DNA of 61,908 bases, taken from positions 1 through 61,908 of the forward strand of contig NZ_LZJC01000030.1 of assembly GCF_001666755.1 (NCBI RefSeq), written 5' to 3'. The stretch is from Mycobacterium sp. E1214 (GTDB taxonomy: Bacteria; Actinomycetota; Actinomycetes; Mycobacteriales; Mycobacteriaceae). Shown one piece after another: positions 43,745-51,224 of the stretch. A model generated the notes under the pieces. The model saw nothing but the letters and a program-made list of their open reading frames with translations. It was not told the DNA's origin and ran no database searches. The first letter of the stretch is position 1. Each line of letters starts with the position of its first letter. The position numbers were made by a program, and so were the translations under genes.

Positions 43745-44164
43745 ATGACTGTTACCCAGACCTCGGTGTCCCTCGACGATGCGCAGCGTGTCATCGCCGC
43801 CGGTGTGGCCAAGGCCGAGGAGATCTCCTCACCGTCCAATATCGCGGTCGTCGACGCGGGAGGCAACCTGGTCGCCCATGTCCGGATGGACGGCGCCTGG
43901 ATCGGCAGCATCGACATATCGATCAATAAGGCGTACACCGCGCGAGCGCTCGACATTTCGACCGAAGAGCTGGCAGCAAACGCCGCGCCCGGCAATCAAT
44001 TCTACGGAATACATGTGTCCAACCGAGGACGGATCATGATCTTCGCCGGTGGCATCCCGCTGCAACAGAGCGGTCAGATCGTGGGTGCGGTCGGTGTCAG
44101 TGGAGGAACGGGGGACCAGGACAGCGCTGTGGCGCGGGCGGCCGCGAAGGTGTTTGGTCCGTAG
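43745..44164 (+). CDS. GlcG/HbpS-like heme-binding family protein
   Basis: A 139-residue protein with the GlcG domain: LDDAQRVIAAGVAKAEEI, NIAVVDAGGNLVAHVRMDGAW, SINKAYTARALDI, and the closing GGIPLQQSGQIVGAVGVSGGTGDQDSAVARAA. Family members include the secreted heme-binding sensor HbpS and accessory proteins of glycolate or aldehyde operons. No signal peptide is present, so it acts in the cytosol. It ends the dehydrogenase cassette, about 60 bp after the second dehydrogenase, with GAAGAAGGTGA as ribosome-binding site. Confidence 0.88.
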   Translation: MTVTQTSVSLDDAQRVIAAGVAKAEEISSPSNIAVVDAGGNLVAHVRMDGAWIGSIDISINKAYTARALDISTEELAANAAPGNQFYGIHVSNRGRIMIFAGGIPLQQSGQIVGAVGVSGGTGDQDSAVARAAAKVFGP

Positions 44165-44264
44165 TCGATTTCGGCATCGGCTCGGCCGCTCCTATCCCTT
44201 TGTCGAGCGTCACAGCTTGCCTCCCCGGCATGACCGCTCGCCGGCGTCCCTCCGCCGGTTGCCG

Positions 44265-44468
44265 ATGGTGCAAATTGCGCGCGGCGGGAGCGCGGCTGCG
44301 GTCGGCGGCAGTCACGTGCTCAATCCCCACCAGGCCAGGGCGGTCGTCGCGGGCGCAACGCACAGCATGCTTCACGCGATCCACACGCTAGGACTGCTCA
44401 TGACCGTGGCGCCGCTGGCCGCCGCCGTCTTTGCACTGGTGTTGCTCCGCCCGGCGGCCGCACGCTAA
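44265..44468 (+). pseudogene. Possible C-terminal remnant of a membrane transporter
   Basis: A 67-residue frame ends in one clear membrane helix (HTLGLLMTVAPLAAAVFALVLL) after the amphipathic segment ATHSMLHAIH. This resembles the last helix and tail of DHA2-type MFS pumps. There is no ribosome-binding site and no transporter sequence upstream. It could also be a small membrane protein. The rest of 44165-44663 holds nothing I recognise. Confidence 0.3.
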
Positions 44469-44663
44469 CGCGCCACTCGGCACGCCTTTGACTCGGACAG
44501 ATGATCACGTTGAATACGCTGCACGGAGCGGATTTTCGGCGCGAGGCACTCGCTCGCTGAATCCTGCACTCGGTAGGGAATGACGTGGGCGCGAGGTCTA
44601 GGCCGTGGAGGTGTCACACACGGCACAGCGGCGCGAACTCCTGCACGCTAGCGCGCCGGCGCC

Positions 44664-45854
44664 TCAGGCGGCGATGAGCCGGATCGGCAGATGTTGGTGG
44701 CGGTGGATGATGTTGTTGACCTCCCACGTCGGCCGTGCGGTCGCCTCGATGCGTTCGACCCGGTCGAGCAGGGCCTTGAGCATGGCGGTCGTTTCCAGCC
44801 GCGCCAGTCCTTGGCCGGCGCAGGCGTGGGCGCCGTTGCCGAATGCGAGGTGGCGTCCGGCGTCGCGGGTGATGTCGAAGACGTCGGGACGGTCCCATTC
44901 GCGTTCGTCGCGGTTTGCCGAGGCATACATGACCAGCACACGGGCACCGGCGGGAAGCTGCGCACCGCCAAGAGTGTTCTGGTGCAGAGCCTTTCGCGTG
45001 AACCCGCGCAGCGGGGACTCGTAGCGCACGACTTCGTTGACCGCGTTGGGGATCAGGCTCGGGTCGGCCTTGAGTGTCTCCCATTGTTCGGGGTGGGTGG
45101 CGAACAGATAGATCGCGTTGGAGATGGCGCTGATCGTGGTGTCCAGCGACGGCGCGATGTAGTCGATCAGCAGGGGTGCCACGTCGTCGGCAGCGAGAGT
45201 GCCGTTGTCGGCGGCGTCGAGCAGCTCGTGGGCCATGCTGCCCGGTAACACGTTGCGGTCGCGCACGATGCGACGTGTGAAGCGCAACATGTGCAGGCTA
45301 CGAAGCACCGCCTTGAAGGCCTGCCAGTTGGCCGGGCCGAGGATGTCGAAAGTCGCTGCGGCCCAGGCGAGTAGATGGCCACGTTGATCGCGCGGCCAGC
45401 CGACCAGGTCGGGCACGACGGCCAGGGGCAGGGCGGTGGCCAGGTCGGTGACCGCGTCGATAGTGGCTCGCCGAAGCGCGGCGTCGACGATGGTGTGGGC
45501 CTGCTCGTCGACGCTGTCGCCCAGTGCGCGTAGGGCGCGCGGCATCAATCGGTGGGCGACCAGTTTGCGGCGCCGATCATGTTCGGCGCCGTCGCTGTTC
45601 AGGGTGGTGCCGCGCGACAAGCGGTTAGCGACTGGATTGGCCGCCACCCCGCTTCCCGACAGATACCGGTCGTCAGCGCGCAGGGCGGCTTTGCATTCGG
45701 TGTAGCGCGGCAGCGCATAGAGGCGATGGCGCGGTAGCCACACCACCGGTCCGAGGTGACGTAGCTCGCGGTAGTGCGGGTACGGGTCGAGAATGGCTGA
45801 TCTGCTGTAGATGTCGGGTCGGTAGACCGGCACGTCCGTTCGCTGGTGGAACAT
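44664..45854 (-). CDS. Cytochrome P450
   Basis: Heme monooxygenase of 396 residues, soluble and dependent on separate ferredoxin partners. The heme-thiolate loop is FGNGAHACAGQGLAR, with the final Cys as iron ligand. The ExxR motif is EVVRYESPLR, and the I-helix oxygen-activation motif is APSLDTT, where the usual A-G-x-D/E-T-T has Ser-Leu in place of Gly-x. It follows the flavin hydroxylase gene by 10 nt in the same operon. It probably oxidises an aromatic or related ring substrate or intermediate; the true substrate is unknown. Confidence 0.92.
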   Translation of the reverse strand: MFHQRTDVPVYRPDIYSRSAILDPYPHYRELRHLGPVVWLPRHRLYALPRYTECKAALRADDRYLSGSGVAANPVANRLSRGTTLNSDGAEHDRRRKLVAHRLMPRALRALGDSVDEQAHTIVDAALRRATIDAVTDLATALPLAVVPDLVGWPRDQRGHLLAWAAATFDILGPANWQAFKAVLRSLHMLRFTRRIVRDRNVLPGSMAHELLDAADNGTLAADDVAPLLIDYIAPSLDTTISAISNAIYLFATHPEQWETLKADPSLIPNAVNEVVRYESPLRGFTRKALHQNTLGGAQLPAGARVLVMYASANRDEREWDRPDVFDITRDAGRHLAFGNGAHACAGQGLARLETTAMLKALLDRVERIEATARPTWEVNNIIHRHQHLPIRLIAA

Positions 45855-45864
45855 GACCTATGTC

Positions 45865-47442
45865 CTATTCGTCGTACGCGCCACGCAACAGCGACGGCGA
45901 GGGCTGGTCGGGCAGAAAGACCGGGAGGGCGAGGCACTGTGCGTTCACGTCGCGACCGGCGGACATGACGGTGCGGTCGGGGCGTACGACGGCGGCCGTG
46001 ACATGGTGGCGGTCCAACCAATCGGCCAGGTCGGTGCCCGGCGCGGCCTGCACGGTGCGCGCGCCGCGTTCGTCGACGAGGCGTTGCTGCGCCGGTGTCA
46101 GCGCTGCGGCGGTGATCACTCCGAAACCCCAACCCAACTCGTCGTCGAGACGCCGCCGGTTGTCGATCAACGGGTTCGGGCACAGGCTTCCCGCGATCCG
46201 GCGGGTGGCCCACGTCCGCCGCACCATGCTCGAGGAGCGCAGTGGCGGAGTCCGGGAATCGGTGATCTTGGCGCGCAGGCCCGGCACCAACCGAAGGCGG
46301 GGTAGCACGAGGCGCCGGGCAGCTGTTCCTAATGTGCCGCCGGCAGTCATGGCGCGCCCCATGTTGCGCGCCAGGGCGATCATGTAGCGAGCATGGGGTG
46401 CGCGTTCGGTCTGGTAGGTGTCGAGCACGCTCGGCGGCAGATGACCGTGGTGAACTCCGGCAATCTTCCATGCCAGGTTCGCGGCGTCACGCAGCCCCGC
46501 GCCCATGCCCTGGCCGATGAACGGCGGGGTGAGGTGCGCGGCGTCGCCGAGCAAAAAGGCGTTGCCGCGGCGCCAGCGGTCGGCGATCTGGGCGCGGAAG
46601 GTGTACTCGGTGACCCGGATGAGCTGCAGGTCGGCGTCGTCGACGCCTCGCGTCCAGGGCGCGATCAGGGGGCGCAGCGCCCGTAAGGTCGCATAGTCGT
46701 CGACGGACTCGTCGTCTCCCAGGGGAAACTCCCAGCGGTAACGGGTGTCGCCGATGCGCATGTAGGTGCCCGCGCGCCGGCCATCGCAGACCTGGTGCAC
46801 GCCGTCCCACTGACGGAGATCGGCGGGCGTGGCGATGTCCACGACCAGCCAGCGTTGATCGAATTTCAGGGTGCACATGGTGGCGCCCACCGCGTCGCGC
46901 ACCATACTGTTTGCGCCGTCGCAGCCCAGCAGGTAGTCGGCGGTGATCAGCGACCTGCGGCCGGACATGCGGTCCGCTGCCGCGAGGCGCAGCCTGCCCG
47001 TGGCATCGGTGGTGACGTCGAGGACTTCGGTGTCACCGCGAAAACGTGCTCGCGGGTAGCGCGCGAGGTTGCGGCGCAACAGCTCTTCGAGTTCGGGTTG
47101 GTCGAACATGTTCGCCGCGGGAAAGCCGTTGCGGGTCAACGCCGTATCGCGCTGGAACTCGGCGAGCACCGACAGGTCGCGGTCCACGAGGCGCAGCCCG
47201 CGGGCCGGTCGGGAGATGGCGGCGAAGTCCTCGGCGACACCGAGCCGAGCCAGGATGCGGTAGATCTCGTCGTCGAGGTGCACCGCGCGCGGCTGTGGGT
47301 ACACCTGCGGCCACCGGTCCAGGACCAGGGTGTCGACGCCGCACTGGGCGAGCACGGTGGCCGCGGTCATGCCGGTCGGCCCGCCGCCCACGACGGCGAC
47401 CGGCACGTGCTCGATGGCGGGGTCCGCTACGGACTCGGTCAT
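45865..47442 (-). CDS. FAD-dependent aromatic hydroxylase, MhpA-like
   Basis: Class A flavoprotein monooxygenase of 525 residues, related to 3-(3-hydroxyphenyl)propionate hydroxylase. It would add a hydroxyl group to a phenolic ring to give a catechol. The FAD motifs are VVGGGPTGMTAA near the N-terminus, the DG region YLLGCDGANSMVRDA, and FLLGDAAHLTPPFIGQGMGAGLRDAANLAWK. The C-terminal thioredoxin-like part is present. The ATG at 47442 has GAGGTG upstream; the same frame is open further upstream without family sequence. It acts between the P450 and the ring-cleavage genes. Confidence 0.9.
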   Translation of the reverse strand: MTESVADPAIEHVPVAVVGGGPTGMTAATVLAQCGVDTLVLDRWPQVYPQPRAVHLDDEIYRILARLGVAEDFAAISRPARGLRLVDRDLSVLAEFQRDTALTRNGFPAANMFDQPELEELLRRNLARYPRARFRGDTEVLDVTTDATGRLRLAAADRMSGRRSLITADYLLGCDGANSMVRDAVGATMCTLKFDQRWLVVDIATPADLRQWDGVHQVCDGRRAGTYMRIGDTRYRWEFPLGDDESVDDYATLRALRPLIAPWTRGVDDADLQLIRVTEYTFRAQIADRWRRGNAFLLGDAAHLTPPFIGQGMGAGLRDAANLAWKIAGVHHGHLPPSVLDTYQTERAPHARYMIALARNMGRAMTAGGTLGTAARRLVLPRLRLVPGLRAKITDSRTPPLRSSSMVRRTWATRRIAGSLCPNPLIDNRRRLDDELGWGFGVITAAALTPAQQRLVDERGARTVQAAPGTDLADWLDRHHVTAAVVRPDRTVMSAGRDVNAQCLALPVFLPDQPSPSLLRGAYDE

Positions 47443-47512
47443 CACACCTCGAAGGCCCAGTCGACGGCGAGATCGACCGGTGACTGGCACACGGGCCACA
47501 ACAGTTTCGCGC

Positions 47513-48451
47513 TCATGCGCAGCGCACCGCCAGCCGTTGCGTGCCTAGGTCGATCGCACCGTCGTCGGTGGCGATCGAGGCTTCCACGACGTCGCCGTGG
47601 CGCAGGTACTTCGGGTTGTTGGCCTGTCGGGTGAAGAAGGCCTTCCACTTCAGCGCCGGGGGCAGCAAGTTGCCGATGAGTTCGATCGGCTTCGGGGGGG
47701 CGCTCAGCGCGGTGCCCACCGGGGTGCCGGTGAGGATGAGATCACCGGGGGCCAGGTGCTGGAACCGCGTCAGCGCCTGCAGGGCTTGCAGAGGCCGGTA
47801 CAGCATGTCGCCTTCGACGAGTGCGTTTTGGCGCTCCTCGCCGCTGACCCGCAGCCGCAACCGTAGGTCGCCGAAGCGGGCCAGTTCGGCGGCGTCCAGA
47901 AGCACCAGCGCCGGCCCGACCGGGGTGAACGTCGGGTAGGACTTGGCCTCGTAGAACTGGGTTTGCGGGAGCTGAATGTCGCGGGCGGAGACGTCGTTGG
48001 TGATCGTCAGGGCGGCGACGTAGTCGGCGAGGTTGGCATCGGTGACAGTGGTGCCGACCGGAATGTCGCGACCGATGACCAGGCCGATCTCGACCTCGTA
48101 GTCGAGCAAGCGCACATGGGGCGGTCGCACGATTTCGTCGAAGGGGCCGATGATGGAGGCCGAGGACTTCCGGAAGAACGTCAGGGGCACCGCCTTGGGG
48201 TCCATGCCGGCGTCTTTGACGTGGGATTCGAAGTTGGTCATCTGTGCCACGACCCGGCACGGCGCGGTCACCGGCGACAGCAGCCGCAGGTCGTCGACCG
48301 CGACAGTCCCCCCGGCGGTGGTCGCCGCATCGATGGCCGCCCGGTCGGCGAGCAGGTCGGCGGTGCTGGTCGCGCTGGTGGAGATCGGTGCAGCGCCGGT
48401 AGGGGTGTGTACCCACCAGCTATCGCTGGTGCGCAGTACGGAGATGGTCAT
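47513..48451 (-). CDS. Fumarylacetoacetate hydrolase-family protein
   Basis: A 312-residue enzyme cleaving C-C bonds in, or hydrating or decarboxylating, ring-fission products. The metal-binding acidic pair is DYEVEIGLVIGRDI, with a further Glu in FYEAKSYPTFTPVGP. The typical ending LILTGTPVGTA and GDVVEASI are present. The ATG overlaps the dioxygenase stop (ATGA). In this operon it should process the product of the extradiol dioxygenase, as in meta-cleavage pathways. Confidence 0.9.
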   Translation of the reverse strand: MTISVLRTSDSWWVHTPTGAAPISTSATSTADLLADRAAIDAATTAGGTVAVDDLRLLSPVTAPCRVVAQMTNFESHVKDAGMDPKAVPLTFFRKSSASIIGPFDEIVRPPHVRLLDYEVEIGLVIGRDIPVGTTVTDANLADYVAALTITNDVSARDIQLPQTQFYEAKSYPTFTPVGPALVLLDAAELARFGDLRLRLRVSGEERQNALVEGDMLYRPLQALQALTRFQHLAPGDLILTGTPVGTALSAPPKPIELIGNLLPPALKWKAFFTRQANNPKYLRHGDVVEASIATDDGAIDLGTQRLAVRCA

Positions 48452-49590
48452 GAGGTTGCGACTTTCAGTAGGCCGATGAGGCGGTGGACGTCGAATTCGT
48501 TGTCGCCGCGCAGGGCGGACAGCATGGCGGTCACCTGGTGGCGCGCCGAGCGTGGGCTGGCGTCGAGGAAGTCCCGAGTTGCCGGGGGCCCCCACTGGGC
48601 CAACCCGGAGGCGGTGAACGGTGCCCAGCCCGGTTCGAGGGTGTTGTCGAACATGTCGCCGTCGGTGAAGTGCTCCACCAGGAAGCCTTCGGGATCGCGC
48701 CAGTAATCGAACAACTGGCTGCCCTGAATGTGGCGGCCGATGCCCCAGGACCGCAGGTAGCCGCGCTCGCGCAGGTATTCGCCGCCGGCGGCCAGCGCGT
48801 CGAGGTCACTGACCTCGTAGGCCGAGTGCACATAGCGGTTGGCCGGTCCCAGCGTCAACGCCAGAGTGTGGTGGTCGGCGGGCACACTGCCGCGGTCGCA
48901 ACGGATGAAGCTCATCGTCGGACCGCGGTCGCGTTGCCCGGGAAAGAAGAGGAAGTCGCTGACGATCATGCCGAAGGTGTCCAGGTACCAGTTCAGCGTT
49001 TGCAGGTAGGTGGTCGACTGCAACACGACGTGACCGAGACGCTGGACCCGTGCGGGCATTCGCGGCGGCCGCACGGTCGCGTTGACCCGTTGATCGTCGG
49101 GACCGGTGTTGGACGCTTGCGAGCGCTGAGCCGGCAAGGCGGGTAATTCGTGCAGGCCCGCGACCACCTTGACGGCCATGCCGCTGGGGTCGCGCAACTG
49201 CACCGCCATCCCGCCGAGCGGCTCAGGCAGCCGGTAGACCGGCGCGCCGGTCCTGTCGGCCAGGCGGAGCACGTCGACTTCACCGGTGGCCTGCAGGGCC
49301 AGTCCTGCGAAGCGTGTCTTTGACGCGCGCCGCAGGATCACGCACGGCGCACCCGCTGAGGTGCCGCGCAAGTGCAGAGTCTGCGGTTCACGGAGGGCGA
49401 CGCCGAAGCCGAAGGCTCGGGCGAACGCCTCCGCGCGCAGCAAGTCGGGTTTGTCGAACTCCAGCCAGGCGATGTCGGCGACCCGGATGATCGGGTCGCG
49501 GGCGCGGCCGGGATGCTCCCCGCGTCGCGCGCCGCGGTCGCTGTGCAGGTTCTGATGTCCGTCAGCGACGCGAGTGACCGTCTTCCACAC
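48448..49590 (-). CDS. Extradiol (VOC-type) ring-cleavage dioxygenase
   Basis: Type I extradiol dioxygenase of about 380 residues with two VOC repeats (about 35-150 and 180-320). The iron ligands in the second repeat are likely His in RLGHVVLQS, His in YVHSAYEVSD and Glu in GFLVEHFTDG. It would open a catechol ring next to the hydroxyls using O2. It is the first gene of the four-gene aromatic operon. The GTG at 49590 is taken as start, about 12 nt after the predicted transcription start, but a later start before DPIIRVADIAWLEF is possible. Confidence 0.88.
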   Translation of the reverse strand: MWKTVTRVADGHQNLHSDRGARRGEHPGRARDPIIRVADIAWLEFDKPDLLRAEAFARAFGFGVALREPQTLHLRGTSAGAPCVILRRASKTRFAGLALQATGEVDVLRLADRTGAPVYRLPEPLGGMAVQLRDPSGMAVKVVAGLHELPALPAQRSQASNTGPDDQRVNATVRPPRMPARVQRLGHVVLQSTTYLQTLNWYLDTFGMIVSDFLFFPGQRDRGPTMSFIRCDRGSVPADHHTLALTLGPANRYVHSAYEVSDLDALAAGGEYLRERGYLRSWGIGRHIQGSQLFDYWRDPEGFLVEHFTDGDMFDNTLEPGWAPFTASGLAQWGPPATRDFLDASPRSARHQVTAMLSALRGDNEFDVHRLIGLLKVATS

Positions 49591-49609
49591 GCCGAGTCAC
49601 CGCCCTTCT

Positions 49610-49615
49610 CCTATA
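49610..49615 (-). promoter_or_regulatory. -10 element of the aromatic operon
   Basis: Minus-strand TATAGG. It sits 3 bp downstream, in the minus direction, of the first TetR-type dyad, so a protein bound there would block RNA polymerase. Confidence 0.35.
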
Positions 49616-49618
49616 GAG

Positions 49619-49632
49619 TGACGAAATCGTCA
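49619..49632. promoter_or_regulatory. TetR-type operator dyad 1
   Basis: TGACGAAATCGTCA is an inverted repeat (TGACGA-AA-TCGTCA). A second copy lies 43 bp away, roughly four helical turns, in the same divergent intergenic region. It is placed between the -35 and -10 of the dioxygenase operon, as expected for repression by the divergent TetR protein. Confidence 0.6.
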
Positions 49633-49661
49633 CACAAGACTGGATCCTCAGTCAAGGCTTC

Positions 49662-49675
49662 TGATGAAATCGTCA
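49662..49675. promoter_or_regulatory. TetR-type operator dyad 2
   Basis: TGATGAAATCGTCA differs from dyad 1 at one base. It is 18 bp upstream of the -10 hexamer of the TetR gene, in its -35 region, which fits autoregulation. Confidence 0.55.
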
Positions 49676-49693
49676 CTGGTGAGGCGCGGCTGG

Positions 49694-49699
49694 TATTCT
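49694..49699 (+). promoter_or_regulatory. -10 element of the TetR gene
   Basis: TATTCT. Predicted +1 is 49706, one base before the ATG at 49707, so a leaderless message. Confidence 0.5.
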
Positions 49700-49706
49700 G
49701 CAGCTC

Positions 49707-50432
49707 ATGCACGCGCCTGATCGTGACGCCCATGCGCCGCCAGACGCCCCCACCAACCGGCTGCAACGCCGCAAAATGCGCACCCGCGCCGCGTTGATCC
49801 GCGCTGCCCAGGGATTCATCGCCGAAGGCAGGCTCGCCGTGCCGGTCCTGGAGATCACCCAGGCCGCCGACGTCGGCATGGGTTCCTTCTACAACCACTT
49901 CGACACCAAAGAAGAACTGTTCGCGGCGGCCGTGACCGACGCCCTCGACGACCTCGGCGCGCTGCTCGACGGGTACACCGCCGCCATCGCCGACCCCGCC
50001 GAGGCCTTCACCACGAACTACCGCCTCACCGGACGACTGCTGCGGCACCGCCCGCGGGAGGCTTCGCTGCTGCGAGCCAACGGCAGCTCGCTGATCCTGT
50101 CCGATCGCGGCTTGTCGCCGCGCGCACTGCGCGACATCACCGCCGCGATCGAACAAGGCCGGTTCACCATCGCCGACCCCGAACTCGGCCTCGCCCTCGC
50201 CGGCGGGGCCATGTTCGGGTTGGGCACCCTGTTACACGAACGCCCCGACCGCGACGCCGAAGCCACCGTCGACGCGGCCACCGAAAACCTTCTGCGAATC
50301 TTCGGCATGTCTGCCGAACAGGCTCGTGAACTGTGCCAGAAGCCGCTGCCCGACATGTCCTCGCTGCACGCCTCGCCCGCCGACTGGCCAACGCCCATGC
50401 CACACGACGACACCACTTCTCGACCCACCTGA
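49707..50432 (+). CDS. TetR-family regulator of the aromatic operon
   Basis: A 241-residue repressor. The HTH (about residues 24-70) is KMRTRAALIRAAQGFIAEG...VLEITQAADVGMGSFYNHFDTKEELF, where GSFYNHF is the TetR recognition helix. A helical ligand-binding domain follows. It is transcribed away from the dioxygenase-hydrolase-hydroxylase-P450 operon, with two matching dyads in the gap. It probably senses the aromatic substrate or ring-fission product. The C-terminal 20 residues are Pro/Thr-rich and likely disordered. Confidence 0.9.
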   Translation: MHAPDRDAHAPPDAPTNRLQRRKMRTRAALIRAAQGFIAEGRLAVPVLEITQAADVGMGSFYNHFDTKEELFAAAVTDALDDLGALLDGYTAAIADPAEAFTTNYRLTGRLLRHRPREASLLRANGSSLILSDRGLSPRALRDITAAIEQGRFTIADPELGLALAGGAMFGLGTLLHERPDRDAEATVDAATENLLRIFGMSAEQARELCQKPLPDMSSLHASPADWPTPMPHDDTTSRPT

Positions 50433-50512
50433 CCCGCGGCGACGCGGTCCGGCCGGCCGGTTGGCTGCGGGCGCGAGGGGGGAGTCGTAAGGCGTCTTCG
50501 GGACGTGATGCG

Positions 50513-51157
50513 TTATCCGCTTAGGGAAAAAGCATCACGCATGGCGTGGATTGCGTGCTTGTCACCGTCAAAGCGGACACGGCGGAGGGCGGATCTGCGG
50601 GCGGCGGCGTCGCTGCCGAGGCGTGCGGTGATCAGGTCGGCGGCAGCTGCGGTAATGCCGACGCTTGGCTCGCCGTGAGCGCCGGTCAAATGACCGTCGG
50701 TGACGCCGAATTCAAAACGGCGGCCGTCGATATCGACGCGGTAGGTGGCGTCAAGGTCGGCGGCGACGGCCGGATTGAAGGGCAGCAGGAGGCCCGCGAG
50801 GAATCCGTTGAGCGGCGTGATGGCACTGCTGTCCATGGGGTCGAGCTTGTCGAGGCCGAAGAGGGCGACGGCCTGCACGATCGGGAGCACGCGCTGCCAG
50901 GCGGCGTCGGTCAGGGTGTACACCGTGCGCCCGATCGGCGCGGGTAGGTCGGTGCGGTCGATGAGGCCGGCCTCTTGGAGCTCTTTGAGGCGTTGCGCGA
51001 GCAGGTTGGTGGCGATGCCGGGCAGTTCCGCGCGCAGGTCGCTGTAGCGGCGGGGGCCACCGATGAGTTCGCGCACGATGAGCAATGTCCAGCGTTCGCC
51101 GATGACGTCGAGACCACGTGCGATGGGGCAGTTTTGGTTGTAGACCCTGGTCTTCAC
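50513..51157 (-). CDS. HxlR-family regulator with C-terminal SCP2-like domain
   Basis: A 214-residue regulator. The N-terminal winged helix of the HxlR type (NCPIARGLDVIGERWTLLIVRELIGGPRRYSDLRAELPGIATNLLAQRLKELQEAGLI) is followed by a C-terminal sterol-carrier-like segment (YRVDIDGRRFEFGVTDGHLTGAHGEPSVGITAAAADLI) that may bind a hydrophobic ligand. The GTG at 51157 (VKTRVYNQN) starts the domain; the longer upstream frame crosses into the divergent efflux gene. It is divergent from the MFS pump and probably represses it. Confidence 0.85.
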   Translation of the reverse strand: MKTRVYNQNCPIARGLDVIGERWTLLIVRELIGGPRRYSDLRAELPGIATNLLAQRLKELQEAGLIDRTDLPAPIGRTVYTLTDAAWQRVLPIVQAVALFGLDKLDPMDSSAITPLNGFLAGLLLPFNPAVAADLDATYRVDIDGRRFEFGVTDGHLTGAHGEPSVGITAAAADLITARLGSDAAARRSALRRVRFDGDKHAIHAMRDAFSLSG

Positions 51158-51169
51158 GGCAACTACTTT

Positions 51170-51220
51170 ATCAACAACCCTACGTGGTTGATTTGTTTGT
51201 CTGACAGCTTTACTATCAAC
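51170..51220. promoter_or_regulatory. Operator region between the HxlR and MFS genes
   Basis: ATCAAC (51170-51175) and GTTGAT (51187-51192) form an inverted repeat with an 11-bp spacer. A third ATCAAC (51215-51220) lies 5 bp before the ATG of the pump. Repeats of this kind in a 67-bp divergent gap suggest HxlR binding sites controlling both genes. Confidence 0.4.
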
Positions 51221-51224
51221 GTTC

